Positions 35,101 through 44,149 are shown, numbered from the stretch's first letter. The stretch: DNA of 64,000 nucleotides from Peterkaempfera bronchialis (GCF_003258605.2 NZ_CP031264.1:2480001-2544000); one strand, 5' to 3'. Program-made: numbers and translations. The notes: generated by a model from the sequence alone, not told the origin.

Positions 35101-38100
35101 AAGTCGCGGGCGGTTCCCTACACCGACGCGTGGGCCGAGCTGACCGTTGACTTCACTCTCCCCGCCGATGCGACGATCGCCCATGTCCGGCTGTGGAACG
35201 GCTTCGCCGCAGGTTCGGGCAAGGCGGTCTACTTCGACCATCTCTCGCTGCGGGAGCTGGTCGCGCCGTTCGGCAAGGAGTGGGCCGGCGGTGCCGAGGG
35301 CGGCCCGACGGACAACGACTATGTGGCGTTGGCCTTCCCCGGCAAGGACGTCGCGGTCATCGTCGCGGACGACGACACCACGCTGAGCTTCGCCAAGGGC
35401 TCCGGCAACACCTTCACGCCCGAGCCCGGGGCCGAAGGCCTGACGCTGGCCCTGAAGACGGATGCCACGCCCAACTACTACGCCCTGTCGGACATCGACG
35501 GCACCGTCACCACCTTCAAGCAGCAGTCCGGCTCGGACCTCTACATGGTCAGCACCGTCTCCGGGACGGACGCCGACTCCACGGTCCAGTACACCTACGA
35601 CGTCTCCGACGGCCGCACCCTCGTCAAGCGGGTGATCGGACAGGTCGAGGCAGGGGTGGACGACGCGGGGCAGTGCAAGGGGGCCACCCCGGCACGCGGC
35701 TGCGAGGTGCTGGAGTACCTGTACGCCACCACGACCACCGCGACCGCCACCACCCCGGGTGACTACACCGACCGGGTCAAGACCGTCCGCGTCTGGTCCT
35801 GGGACCCGGACGCGACGGCCGAGACGGCCGTCGAGGTCGCCTCCTACCGCTACGACGGCTCCGGCCGTCTGGTGGAGGTGTGGGATCCGCGCAAGGCCGG
35901 CGCCTCCGACAGCACCGCCCCGCTGAAGACCACCTACGGCTACGACAGCGCGGGCCGCCTCACCGGTGTCAACCTCGCGGGCGAGCTGCCCTGGAGCTTC
36001 GACTACGGCAAGGCCGGCGCCGACCAGGACCCGGGCCGCCTGCTGAAGGTCCGCCGCGCCGCCCTGGTGCCCGGTACCAGGGACCAGGTCAGCGGTGAGA
36101 CCGCGTCCACCGTCGTCTACGAGGTGCCGCTGACCCGCGCGGCCGGCGGCCCGTACGACCTGGGCGGCGCCACCGTCGGCACCTGGGCGCAGACCGACGC
36201 ACCCACCGACGCCACCGCGGTCTTCGACGTGGAGGACGACCCGGGGACCAGCACCGCGACCTCGGTAAAGCCCGGCAGGGACGGCTACAAGCCCGCCACG
36301 GTCCACTACCTCGACGCCTCCGGGCAGGAGGTCAACACCGCCACCTGGTCCCCGACCGGGCTCGGCGACATCAGCACCACCGAGTACGACCAGTTCGGCA
36401 ACGCGGTCCGGTCGCTCGACGCCTCCGGTCGTCTGCTGGCCCTCGGTGCCGGGCCGGACGCCGAGGCGTACGCCGCAGAGCTGGGCCTGCCGGAGGATTC
36501 GGCCGCGCGCGCCGCGCTGCTGGACTCCCGCACCGTCTACAGCAGCGATGGCGTGGACGTCCTGGAGGAGCTGGGCCCGTCCTTCCGGGCCAACCTCTCG
36601 GAGGCGGTGGCCGGGCAGAGCAGCCCGACCAAGGTCACCGCCGAAGGCGAGGGCCTCGTCCAGCTCGGCTCCACCGCCCCCCTGAAGGTGGAGAACAACG
36701 GCTGCTGCGCGGTCACCTGGTCCGGCACCGGGCAGATCCTGCTCCAGGGGACGAAGTCCGGTGACAACGCCACTTTCCGGATCAGCGTGCCGGAGGAGGG
36801 CGACTACCGGCTCACCTCCACCCTGACCAAGGCCAAGGACTACGGCATCGCCCAGCTGTCCATCGACGGCCAGAACATCGGTGGCACCTTCGACGGCTAC
36901 AGCGCGACCACCGCGACCGCCGCCTTCAACCCCGCCACGCCGATCAGCCTCCAGCGCGGCGACCACGAGCTGACGGTCACCGTCGTCGGCAGGAACGCAG
37001 CGGCGGTCTCGCCGTACTACCAGGCCGGGATCGATGTCGTCGCCCTGACCAAGACCACCGCCAACCCGGCCCTTCCTGCCGGTACCTCGGTGGTGGTCCG
37101 TGACCACACCGTTCACGCGTACGACGAGGGCAAGCCGGACGGCGCGGCCTACCACCTGGAGACCACCACCTACGACGGTGCCCGCCTCGCGGGCTACCCG
37201 ACGGATGTGGAGGTGCGGGTCACCAAGACCGGCTACGGCACCCCCATCGGCGGTACCTCCGGCTGGGTGCTGCGGACCGCGACCTCGGTGACCACCGACG
37301 CGGCCAGCGGCGGGGCGAACCTGACCGCCAGCCTGAAGTACGACGCGGCGGGCCGGGTGGTCGAGTCCCGCAGGCCGGGCTCCAACGGCGCGGACACCGG
37401 CACGGTCAAGACCGTCTTCTACACCGCCGGCAGCAACCCGGACGACGCCGCCTGCGGAAACCGCCCCGAATGGGCGGGCAACCCCTGCGCCACCCTGCCC
37501 GGCGGCGCGGTCACCGGGGCGGACTCCGCCCGCATGCCCACCACACTGCCCGTCAAGCGGATCACCCGGTACTCGCGCCACGGCGACGTGGAGGAGACCA
37601 CCGAGACCAACGCGGGCAAGACCCGCAAGACGGTCACCGCCTACGACGCGACCGACCGGGTGCTCTCCACCCAGATCACCTCCGACCAGGGCCAGGCCCT
37701 GCCCCCGGTGACCACCGAGTACGACCCGGCCACCGGCAACGCCGTGAAGACCACCGCGGGCGGCAAGACCATCAGCCGGGTCTTCGACGCGCTGGACCGG
37801 CTGCTGTCCTACACCGACGCCGACGGCTCCACCACCACCACGCAGTTCGACAAGTTCGGCAAGCCGGTCAAGGTCACCGACAACACCGGATCCACCACCT
37901 ACACCTACGACCGCGCCGCCGAGCCCCGGGGCTTCGTCACCTCGGTCACCGACAGCGTCGCGGGCACCTTCGGCGCCCACTACGGCGCCGACGGCCAGCT
38001 CACCGAGCTGACCTACCCGGGCGGCATCAAGCGCACCGACACCTTCAACGCGGCCGGTGCGGCCACCGACCGCACCTACATCCGCACCTCCGACGACGCC

Positions 38101-40056
38101 GTGGTCTTCGGCGAGCACCTGGAGCTGACCACCCAGGGCGCCATCGGCTCCGACAGTTCGTCGGTCTCGGACAAGGAGTTCACCTACGACCGGCTCGGCC
38201 GGCTGACCCAGGCCCGGCAGACCACGGCCGCCGACGGCTGCACCACCCGCAGGTACGGCTACGACGAGGCCGGGCGCAGCATCGCCGGCCGGATGGACCG
38301 CACCTCCAAGATCACCTACCCGGCCACGGCGGACGGCGCCTGCGCCACCGCGAACGGCGTCACCGAGAACCACTCCTACGACAGCGCGGACCGGCTGCTG
38401 GACGCCGGCTACACCTACGACGCCTTCGGCCGCACCACCGCCACCGGCACCGGCTCGGCCAACACCTACTGGGCCAACGACCTGGTCGCCACCCAGACCG
38501 TCGGGAGCACCCGGCAGTCCTGGACCGTCGACCCCGCCCACCGCTTCGCCGCCTTCACCACCGAGGCCAAGCAGGCGGACGGCTCCTGGGCGAACGCCTC
38601 CAGCAAGCTCAACCACTACGGCGACGACTCCGACGAGCCCCGCTGGATCATCGAGGACACCACCCAGGGCACCCTCACCCGCAACGTCACCGGCCCCGAC
38701 GGCGACCTGACCGCCACCACCTCGGCCACCGGCGACATCCAGCTCCAGTTCACCGACCTGCACGGCGACGTCGTCATCACCGCCGACCCCGCCCTGGAGA
38801 CCCCGCAGGTCCTCACCTTCGACGAGTTCGGCATCCCCACGGCGGGCCAGGGCACCACCCGCTACGGCTGGCTCGGCGGCAAGCAGCGCTCCGCCGAAGC
38901 CCTCGACGGCGTCATCCTGATGGGCGTCCGGCTCTACAGCCCGGCCCTGGGCCGCTTCCTCCAGACCGACCCGGAGCCGGGCGGCAACGCCAACGCGTAC
39001 GACTACTGCACCGGCGACCCGGTCAACTGCACCGACCTGGACGGCAACTGGGGCTTCCACTTCAAGAAGGTCTTCTCCCGGGTCGCCAAGGTCGCCGAGT
39101 ACGCCTCCTACATCCCGGGCCCGATCGGCAACGTCGCCTCCGCCGTCTCCGCGGTCTCCTACGCGGCCACCGGCAACTGGCGCAAGGCCGCGGAGATGAG
39201 TGTCGGCATCGCCCTCGGCGCCGCCGGCAAGGTCGCCGTCAAGGCGTTCAAGGCCGCCAACACCATCCGCAAGGCCAGCCGGGTCCAACGCTTCGCCTCC
39301 CGGGCCAGGACCGTCGTCCGGCGGAGCGGCTGCAACTCCTTCGCGCCCGACACGCCTGTCCTGATGGCCGACGGCAGCTATCTGTCCATCGCCGACGTCC
39401 AGGTCGGCGACTACGTGACCGCCACCGACCCGGTGACCGGCGCCACCTACGCCGAACCCGTCCTCGACGTCATCACCGGTTACGGCACCAAGCACCTCAT
39501 CGAGATCGACACCGACCTCGACCCCACCACCCCGCCGCTTGAGGCCACCGCCAACCACCCCATCTGGGTCACCGGCCGGGGCTGGACCGACGCCGTCGAT
39601 GTCCGGCCCGGGGACCGGTTGCTCTCACCCCTGAGCGGCGCCGTGGTGGTCACCGGGGTCCGCGACCGGGGAATGGTCTCCGACCAGCTCGTCGTCAACC
39701 TCAACGTCGGTGATGTCCACACCTACGTCGTCGCCGTCGGCGACGAGGACATCCTCGTCCACAATCGCAACGCTCAGTGCCGGATCGACCTCAAGCATGT
39801 CCTGGCGGGACATGGCTCGACGAGTCGGGTGGCAGGCAAGAGCCGTTTCCGCTCGCGGAATATCGCCGAGGTCCGCCACCTGATACGGACGACGATCAAG
39901 AAGGGGAAGAGCCGCCCCAACACCGACGGGCGTGAGGGGCGCATCTACGAGCACGAATTCGGCCGACGGGTCGGGAGGAACACGAAGGGGAAGCCGACCA
40001 AGCGCGTCCGGGTGGTGGTGACCAACGGCCGCGTCAGGACGGCGCATCCGTACTGA
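32182..40056 (+). CDS. giant secreted RHS/YD-repeat protein with Hint autoprotease and C-terminal toxin domain
   Basis: This 2624-residue polymorphic toxin starts at TTG. Residues 1-50 form a Sec signal with hydrophobic core ASVAVVTSLALLIGL. A DNRLRE-type domain (about 308-487), two Ig/fibronectin-like domains (492-693), a carbohydrate-binding-like sandwich (874-1030), a second such domain (1500-1627) and YD repeats (from 1220, dense at 1713-2173) follow. The RHS core signature GVRLYSPALGRFLQTDP is at 2248. A Hint domain runs from Cys2384 (CNSFAPDTPVL) to His2527-Asn2528 (DILVHN), with the residues needed for self-cleavage. The last 96 residues form a basic toxin-like domain with His2539, His2544 and an end VRTAHPY; the pattern recalls BECR/EndoU-like RNases, but this is tentative. 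Confidence 0.9.
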   Translation: MTKHRFLSSAVGGLAAPRRLASVAVVTSLALLIGLGEPIEPSSAKATAAPSESAPAKTAPAEAPDAASALLAARLQDRRIEITGERTDSTTSWANPDGTTTVESYTGPIRVLDEHGTWRPVDTTLVEADGTVQPAMAAADMSFSGGGGKDGTLAQLTRGKHTLGLGWEGRLPQPTLDGPTATYPNAVPGGDLVVTALKEGFSHSVVLRKRPDGPVEYRLPVTATGLRLRETSDKRLSWEDSNGKATATAPAPMMWDSSTDKVSGDPKHLAPIDVTIEASKDGKGQVLVLKPDPTFLADPDLTYPVTIDPTDSLMGAATDTWLQYDDYQTSQRASTELKAGTYDGTHKARSFLKFTVTKYTGKHVLDAKLRLYSYYSSTCDTKNSGVEVRRITADWDPAAITWSKQPATTATGATVIKDAKGYNASSCPGGFNTWDLTAITQAWADGQPNYGVRLAAVSETDVLTWRRYHSANYVDGSHDPNSEPSLTVTYNTKPGVVTPLSPLDGTFTNATKPTISGKSVDADGNTVQLTFEIWKSDGTAALMSGKSAFVASGATASWVPSTALTEGAYKWRATVTDGTDANGTWSAWQNFTVDITKPGAPFVTSADYPSDGLWHGGSGQAGKFSFTPASGTSDLAAYVYSLDAAAPETVSATGGATVSITPSADGHRSLKVQAKDKAGNLSNATVYEFLVGRGAISSPQDGASSARRVKLQVDAQAQYTRVTYQWRRGPGAAQYDVPLANLTKADNTPVTDVKARLSDLGGHANWSVLETLGQIGGIVEVRAVLYTNSDADPSYATEWRRFTVDPNADGAASDDMGPGSVNLLTGDYSVSVADADEFGLASTRVASSRGTDRGWQAQGERLTANQQQVSTNTAGFVASNATISRDTTLGQDGSTDSLKVVPAASGTTSATSARLDSNPDSCLESLCQGMKPGHTYRASAWAYVPAATGLSPDDSRGLRIVASAGTSGALKETKSRAVPYTDAWAELTVDFTLPADATIAHVRLWNGFAAGSGKAVYFDHLSLRELVAPFGKEWAGGAEGGPTDNDYVALAFPGKDVAVIVADDDTTLSFAKGSGNTFTPEPGAEGLTLALKTDATPNYYALSDIDGTVTTFKQQSGSDLYMVSTVSGTDADSTVQYTYDVSDGRTLVKRVIGQVEAGVDDAGQCKGATPARGCEVLEYLYATTTTATATTPGDYTDRVKTVRVWSWDPDATAETAVEVASYRYDGSGRLVEVWDPRKAGASDSTAPLKTTYGYDSAGRLTGVNLAGELPWSFDYGKAGADQDPGRLLKVRRAALVPGTRDQVSGETASTVVYEVPLTRAAGGPYDLGGATVGTWAQTDAPTDATAVFDVEDDPGTSTATSVKPGRDGYKPATVHYLDASGQEVNTATWSPTGLGDISTTEYDQFGNAVRSLDASGRLLALGAGPDAEAYAAELGLPEDSAARAALLDSRTVYSSDGVDVLEELGPSFRANLSEAVAGQSSPTKVTAEGEGLVQLGSTAPLKVENNGCCAVTWSGTGQILLQGTKSGDNATFRISVPEEGDYRLTSTLTKAKDYGIAQLSIDGQNIGGTFDGYSATTATAAFNPATPISLQRGDHELTVTVVGRNAAAVSPYYQAGIDVVALTKTTANPALPAGTSVVVRDHTVHAYDEGKPDGAAYHLETTTYDGARLAGYPTDVEVRVTKTGYGTPIGGTSGWVLRTATSVTTDAASGGANLTASLKYDAAGRVVESRRPGSNGADTGTVKTVFYTAGSNPDDAACGNRPEWAGNPCATLPGGAVTGADSARMPTTLPVKRITRYSRHGDVEETTETNAGKTRKTVTAYDATDRVLSTQITSDQGQALPPVTTEYDPATGNAVKTTAGGKTISRVFDALDRLLSYTDADGSTTTTQFDKFGKPVKVTDNTGSTTYTYDRAAEPRGFVTSVTDSVAGTFGAHYGADGQLTELTYPGGIKRTDTFNAAGAATDRTYIRTSDDAVVFGEHLELTTQGAIGSDSSSVSDKEFTYDRLGRLTQARQTTAADGCTTRRYGYDEAGRSIAGRMDRTSKITYPATADGACATANGVTENHSYDSADRLLDAGYTYDAFGRTTATGTGSANTYWANDLVATQTVGSTRQSWTVDPAHRFAAFTTEAKQADGSWANASSKLNHYGDDSDEPRWIIEDTTQGTLTRNVTGPDGDLTATTSATGDIQLQFTDLHGDVVITADPALETPQVLTFDEFGIPTAGQGTTRYGWLGGKQRSAEALDGVILMGVRLYSPALGRFLQTDPEPGGNANAYDYCTGDPVNCTDLDGNWGFHFKKVFSRVAKVAEYASYIPGPIGNVASAVSAVSYAATGNWRKAAEMSVGIALGAAGKVAVKAFKAANTIRKASRVQRFASRARTVVRRSGCNSFAPDTPVLMADGSYLSIADVQVGDYVTATDPVTGATYAEPVLDVITGYGTKHLIEIDTDLDPTTPPLEATANHPIWVTGRGWTDAVDVRPGDRLLSPLSGAVVVTGVRDRGMVSDQLVVNLNVGDVHTYVVAVGDEDILVHNRNAQCRIDLKHVLAGHGSTSRVAGKSRFRSRNIAEVRHLIRTTIKKGKSRPNTDGREGRIYEHEFGRRVGRNTKGKPTKRVRVVVTNGRVRTAHPY

Positions 40057-40062
40057 TGATCC

Positions 40063-40109
40063 GCTGGCCCGTGCGGCGTCTGGGCTCTCCAGGCGCCGCA
40101 CGGGCCAGC
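40063..40109 (+). terminator. hairpin terminator between toxin and immunity genes
   Basis: GCTGGCCCGTGCGGCG and its exact complement form a 16-bp stem, extended through a G-U pair by an inner CTGG/CCAG. It starts 6 nt after the toxin stop. It should keep toxin and immunity transcription separate. Confidence 0.85.
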
Positions 40110-40198
40110 TGCGGTACGGAAGGCGGCCTGGATCCCGATCGCTCTAGGATTGGATTGCCTCGGCAGAGCGCGCGGAACGGCGAGAAAGGGGACCTGAC

Positions 40199-40657
40199 GT
40201 GATAGAGCTTGGCTATCGGGTCGAGCGGATCGGTGAGGGTGCCGACACGCCGGCCCTTTGCGAGAGTCTGGCGACTGCCAGTCTCTACGAGTTGACGTGT
40301 GAGATGTTCTGGGGAGACCTCGAATGGAGGGTCGAGGGGGCTGATTTCAGCGGGCCCGGACCTGTGCTCGATGCAGCCTGGGCGATGTTCAATATGCCGC
40401 AGCATCTCAAGAGCCATAACAAGAGAAGGTATTCGGCGGCGGAGGGCGCCGGGGAATACTTCTTCACCAGGTCCGGAGACGTCGTCCGCATCCGCGAGGA
40501 AGACGGCCCCGTCGGAACGGTCTCCTATCAGGAGTTCTCCGATGCGACGGCGAAGTTTCTGAACGAACTCCTCGTCGACCTCTGCGGGCGGTACCCGGAT
40601 CTGGCGCGGAACCCCGTGGTCATCGACATCCGCAGCCGAGTCGCCGCCCGGCTCTGA
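40199..40657 (+). CDS. candidate immunity protein for the RHS toxin
   Basis: This 152-residue soluble acidic protein has no signal peptide or membrane segment and no family that I recognise. It starts at GTG with AAAGGGG about 7 nt upstream and has a possible -10, TAGGAT, at 40145-40150. It follows the toxin gene in the same orientation, as immunity genes do, but behind a terminator and with its own promoter. Its codon use is visibly less GC-biased than flanking genes, a common sign of exchanged toxin-immunity cassettes. Function is inferred from position only. Confidence 0.6.
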   Translation: MIELGYRVERIGEGADTPALCESLATASLYELTCEMFWGDLEWRVEGADFSGPGPVLDAAWAMFNMPQHLKSHNKRRYSAAEGAGEYFFTRSGDVVRIREEDGPVGTVSYQEFSDATAKFLNELLVDLCGRYPDLARNPVVIDIRSRVAARL

Positions 40658-40663
40658 CCCGGG

Positions 40664-41515
40664 TCAGTCCTCCGGTGCGGCCGGGAGGCGGGGCACGCTG
40701 GCGATGAGCCGCTGGGTGTAGGGGTGGCCGGGGGCGCCCAGGACGGCGGCGGTGTCGCCCTGTTCCACGACGCGGCCGTGCTCCAGCACCACCGTGTGCT
40801 CACAGAGCGCCGCCACCACCGACAGGTCGTGCGAGACCATGGCGATGGTCAGGCCCATGGTCTCCTTGAGCTCGGTCAGCAGGTCGACGATCCGGACCCG
40901 GGTGGTCACATCCAGGGCGCTGACCGGCTCGTCCGCCAGCAGCAGCCGGGGGCGGCAGACGGTGGCCCGGGCGATGGCGATGCGCTGCCGCTGGCCGCCG
41001 GAGAACTCATGCGGGTAGCGGCTCACGGCATCCGCCGGGAGGCCGACGGCCTCCAGGGCCTCGGCGACCCGGGGGTCGCCGGCGCCGGAGGCGGTGAGGC
41101 CGAGGGAGCGCAGCGGCTCGGAGACGATGGCGCCGACCCGCTGCCGGGGGTCCAGCGAGGAGTACGGGTCCTGGAAGACGCACTGCACGCTGCGCCGCAG
41201 CCGCCGCAGCTGCTCGCGGTCACGGAGCTTCAGTTCGTCCCCGTCGAAGCGGATCCGGCCGCTGGTGGGCCGGGTGAGGCCGAGCAGCAGGCGGAGCAGG
41301 GTGGTCTTGCCCGCGCCCGACTCGCCGACCAGGGCGACGCTGCGGCCGGCCGTGATGTCGACGGTGACGCCGTGCAGCACGGGGGTGGCGGCTCCTCGGT
41401 AGGCGAAGCCGACGCCGTCCGCCGCCAGGATGGGGCCCGCCGCCAGGATGGGGCCCGCTGCCGGGGTGGCGCCTGCTGCCGGGGTGGGGCCCGCTGCCGG
41501 GATGGGGGAGGTCAT
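40664..41515 (-). CDS. oligopeptide/dipeptide ABC transporter ATP-binding protein (OppF/DppF type)
   Basis: This 283-residue ATPase has Walker A GESGAGKTT, the signature SGGQRQRI, Walker B LLLADEPVSALD and the H-loop SHDLSVV. The C-terminal region with GHPYTQRLIASVP is typical of Opp/Dpp ATPases. The N-terminal 30 residues are five 6-residue repeats (consensus P-x-x-A-A-G) coded by an 18-bp tandem repeat and are probably disordered. It is the last gene of a five-gene operon, and its start overlaps the stop of the previous ATPase gene. Confidence 0.92.
   Translation of the reverse strand: MTSPIPAAGPTPAAGATPAAGPILAAGPILAADGVGFAYRGAATPVLHGVTVDITAGRSVALVGESGAGKTTLLRLLLGLTRPTSGRIRFDGDELKLRDREQLRRLRRSVQCVFQDPYSSLDPRQRVGAIVSEPLRSLGLTASGAGDPRVAEALEAVGLPADAVSRYPHEFSGGQRQRIAIARATVCRPRLLLADEPVSALDVTTRVRIVDLLTELKETMGLTIAMVSHDLSVVAALCEHTVVLEHGRVVEQGDTAAVLGAPGHPYTQRLIASVPRLPAAPED
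41421..41510 (-). repeat. five tandem 18-bp units inside the OppF-like gene
   Basis: Units such as GCCGCCAGGATGGGGCCC repeat five times without a break and code for the six-residue PxxAAG repeats at the protein N-terminus. Copy number is likely to vary between strains. Confidence 0.9.
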
Positions 41516-42348
41516 CGGATGGTCCGCTCCAGCGCGCTTTCGAGATGGCGGGCGCTTGCCACCAGGTTCCGGGTGTACGGGTGCCGGGGGGCGTGCAGGA
41601 TCTGGTCCACGCCCCCGGACTCCACCGCCTCGCCGTCCTTGAGCACCACCACGCGGTCGGTCACGCCCGAGACCACGGCCAGGTCGTGGCTGACGAAGAG
41701 CAGCGCCATGCCGCGCTCCGAGACCAGTCCGTCCAGCAGGGCGAGCACCTCCGACTGGACCGTCACATCCAGCGCGGTAGTGGGCTCGTCGGCGATCAGC
41801 AGCGCCGGTTCGCAGGCCAGCGCCATGGCGATGGCGACCCGCTGACGCTGGCCGCCGGAGATCTCATGCGGGTGCGCGCGGGCCACCCGCTCCGGCAGCC
41901 GTACCTGGTCGAGGGCGTCGCCGACCGCGCGGCGCAGCGCCGCTCCGCGCAGCCCCTGCCGGCGGCGCAGCGGTTCGGCGATCTGGCGGCCGACCCGCAT
42001 CAGCGGGTCCAGCGCGGTGAGGGGTTCCTGGAAGACCACGGCGGCGGCCCGACCGCGCAGCCCGACCAGCTGCTTCTCGGTCGCGCCGACGACCTCGGTA
42101 CGGGGCAGCCCCGGCACGTCCAGCACCACGGAGCCGGAGGCCGTCATCCCGGGCGGCAGCAGGCCCATGACGGCGAGTGCGGTGAGCGACTTGCCGGAGC
42201 CGGACTCGCCGATCAGGCCGAGCCTGGTCCCGGGGTCGATGGAGAACGAGAGATCCGAGACCAGGGTGCGGCCGTCGTGGGTACGGCCGTCGCGGGTGCG
42301 GCCGTCGTGGGTGCTGATGGTCAGGCCGGTGACGTCGAGCAGGCTCAT
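41512..42348 (-). CDS. oligopeptide/dipeptide ABC transporter ATP-binding protein (OppD/DppD type)
   Basis: The 278-residue protein has Walker A GESGSGKSL, the signature ISGGQRQRVAIAM, Walker B LLIADEPTTALDVT and FVSHDLAVVSG. A short triple repeat (GRTRDGRTHDGRT) near residue 18 is coded by a 15-bp tandem repeat and lengthens the loop before the first strand. The ATG overlaps the permease stop (ATGA), so translation is coupled. Together with the second ATPase it powers import by the adjacent permeases. Confidence 0.92.
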   Translation of the reverse strand: MSLLDVTGLTISTHDGRTRDGRTHDGRTLVSDLSFSIDPGTRLGLIGESGSGKSLTALAVMGLLPPGMTASGSVVLDVPGLPRTEVVGATEKQLVGLRGRAAAVVFQEPLTALDPLMRVGRQIAEPLRRRQGLRGAALRRAVGDALDQVRLPERVARAHPHEISGGQRQRVAIAMALACEPALLIADEPTTALDVTVQSEVLALLDGLVSERGMALLFVSHDLAVVSGVTDRVVVLKDGEAVESGGVDQILHAPRHPYTRNLVASARHLESALERTIR

Positions 42349-43187
42349 GAGCTTCTCCGCCGGGTGGGGTCCATCGTGTCGCGCAGCCCGTCGGCGACCA
42401 GGTTGACGCCGATGACCAGCACGACCAGCAGTACGCCGGGGGCGATGGCTCCGAGCGGAGCCGTGAGCACGGTCGCCTGGGCCTCCTGGAGCATCCGCCC
42501 CCAGGACGCGTTCGGCGGCGGGGCGCCGAGGCCCAGGTAGGACAGGGATGCCTCGGCGAGGACGGCCAGGCCGAACTGGAGGGCGAGGTTGACCGAGAGG
42601 GTGGCCCAGATGTTGGGCAGCACATGTCCGGTGACGACCCGTGGCCAGGAGGTGCCGGAGGTGCGGGCCGCCGTGATGTAGTCCTGGGCCAGGACCTGCT
42701 TGACCAGCACCCGGGTCAGCCGGGCCACGACGGCGGTCATGGCCAGCCCGATGGCGATCACGGCCGAGCCCAGCGACGCGGACCGGGCGGCCACCACCAG
42801 CATCGCCAGCAGCAGCGTGGGGAAGGCGATCAGGATGTCCAGCAGGGCCGCGACGACATCGTCCAGCCACCGGGTGGCGAACCCTGCGGCCAGGCCCAGC
42901 GAGATGCCGAGCAGCGCGCCGATGGCGACCGCGCCGACGCCGGACGTCAGCGCGATCCGGGCGCCGATCATCAGCTGGGTCAGCAGGTCGCGGCCGAGTT
43001 TGTCGGTGCCGAGCAGATGGGACAGCCCCGGCTGGGCCAGCCGGCCGCCCGAGGTGTCGTCCGGGGAGAAGGGCACCCAGACCAGGGAGAGCAGCCCCAC
43101 GGCGACGATCAGCCCGACGAGTACACAGCCGATGGTCAGCGGCACGGAGCGGCGGCGCCGCGCGCCCTGGGCGGTGGTCGGCGTCAT
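42345..43187 (-). CDS. oligopeptide ABC transporter permease (OppC/DppC type)
   Basis: This 280-residue membrane protein has about six transmembrane helices and a signature for the inner-membrane component around AARTSGTSWPRVVTGHVLPN, the EAA-like loop that contacts the ATPase. The N-terminal basic cytosolic tail is typical of the C-type permease. It overlaps the neighbouring genes at both ends by 4 nt. Confidence 0.92.
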   Translation of the reverse strand: MTPTTAQGARRRRSVPLTIGCVLVGLIVAVGLLSLVWVPFSPDDTSGGRLAQPGLSHLLGTDKLGRDLLTQLMIGARIALTSGVGAVAIGALLGISLGLAAGFATRWLDDVVAALLDILIAFPTLLLAMLVVAARSASLGSAVIAIGLAMTAVVARLTRVLVKQVLAQDYITAARTSGTSWPRVVTGHVLPNIWATLSVNLALQFGLAVLAEASLSYLGLGAPPPNASWGRMLQEAQATVLTAPLGAIAPGVLLVVLVIGVNLVADGLRDTMDPTRRRSS

Positions 43188-44149
43188 CGCGCACCGCCGG
43201 AGAGCCGGCCGCGCAGCCGGGGGTCGATGAGCCGCTGGGCCAGGTCGGCGAGGAAGCCGATGATCAGCACGGCGAAGGTGGAGACGAAGAGCACGCCCTG
43301 GAGGGTGGGGTAGTCGTGCTGGGCCACCGCCTGGGAGAGCATGCTGCCGAGCCCCGGCAGGGCGAAGACGGTCTCCACCACGACCGCGCCCAGCAGGGTG
43401 GAGGCCAGCTCGATGCCGAGGATGGAGATCACCGGGACGGCGCCGTTGCGCAGCCCGTGCCGCCACATCGCCCCGGTGAAGGTGGCGCCGAGGGCGCGGG
43501 CGGTGCGCAGGTAGTCGCTGCCGAGGACGTCCAGGGTCGCGGACCGGACGTACCGGATCAGCGAGGCGGACATCACCAGGGCCACCGTGATCACGGGCAG
43601 CGCCAGTGAGGAGAGCGCTTCGCCGGGGTCCGACCAGTTGTCCTGCGGGAAGCCGCCGGCCGGCAGCCACCCCATACGGAGCGAGAAGACCGTGATCAGG
43701 ATCATGCCGACCCAGAAGACCGGGACCGCGATGCCCAGCTGGGAGACCCCGTTGAGGAGCGAGCCGTACCAGGTGTGCGAGCGGTGCGCCGCCAGGAAGC
43801 CGACCGGGAGGGCGACCACCAGGGCCAGCAGAAAGGAGAGCAGGGTCAGCGGCACCGTGACATTGAGCCGGGTGACGATCTCCGGGCCGACCGGGAGCGA
43901 GGAGACAAAGGAGTTGCCGAGCCGGAAGGTGGCCAGCTGGTGCAGCCAGCCGATGAACTGCTCCGGCAGCGGGCGGTCCGAACCGATCTGGTGCCGGGCG
44001 GCGGCTATCTGCTCCGGGCTTGCCCCGACCGACAGCAGTGCGTTGGCGGGGTCACCGGGGAGCAGTCGCAGCAGCAGGAAGAGCACCACGCTGGCCATCA
44101 GCAGGGAGAGGACGAGGAAGGCCAGTCGCCGTAGGACATACGTAGTCAT
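43184..44149 (-). CDS. oligopeptide ABC transporter permease (OppB/DppB type)
   Basis: This 321-residue permease has the N-terminal helix and LLRLLPGDPANALL stretch characteristic of the B-type permease, and the cytosolic coupling loop RTARALGATFTGAMWRHGLRN. About six transmembrane helices are predicted by eye. It follows the binding-protein gene after a strong hairpin, an arrangement that usually gives more binding protein than permease. Confidence 0.92.
   Translation of the reverse strand: MTTYVLRRLAFLVLSLLMASVVLFLLLRLLPGDPANALLSVGASPEQIAAARHQIGSDRPLPEQFIGWLHQLATFRLGNSFVSSLPVGPEIVTRLNVTVPLTLLSFLLALVVALPVGFLAAHRSHTWYGSLLNGVSQLGIAVPVFWVGMILITVFSLRMGWLPAGGFPQDNWSDPGEALSSLALPVITVALVMSASLIRYVRSATLDVLGSDYLRTARALGATFTGAMWRHGLRNGAVPVISILGIELASTLLGAVVVETVFALPGLGSMLSQAVAQHDYPTLQGVLFVSTFAVLIIGFLADLAQRLIDPRLRGRLSGGAR

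Noticed and set aside
33835-39558. A 1907-codon open frame antisense to the RHS gene
   Set aside because: It is the mirror of strong third-position GC bias in the sense gene. Its translation is a Gly/Val/Arg/Asp-rich sequence with no domain, and the sense protein has many recognisable domains.
41421-41510. CRISPR-like array of short direct repeats
   Set aside because: The five units are contiguous with no spacers and keep the reading frame of the transporter ATPase gene. They are a coding tandem repeat.
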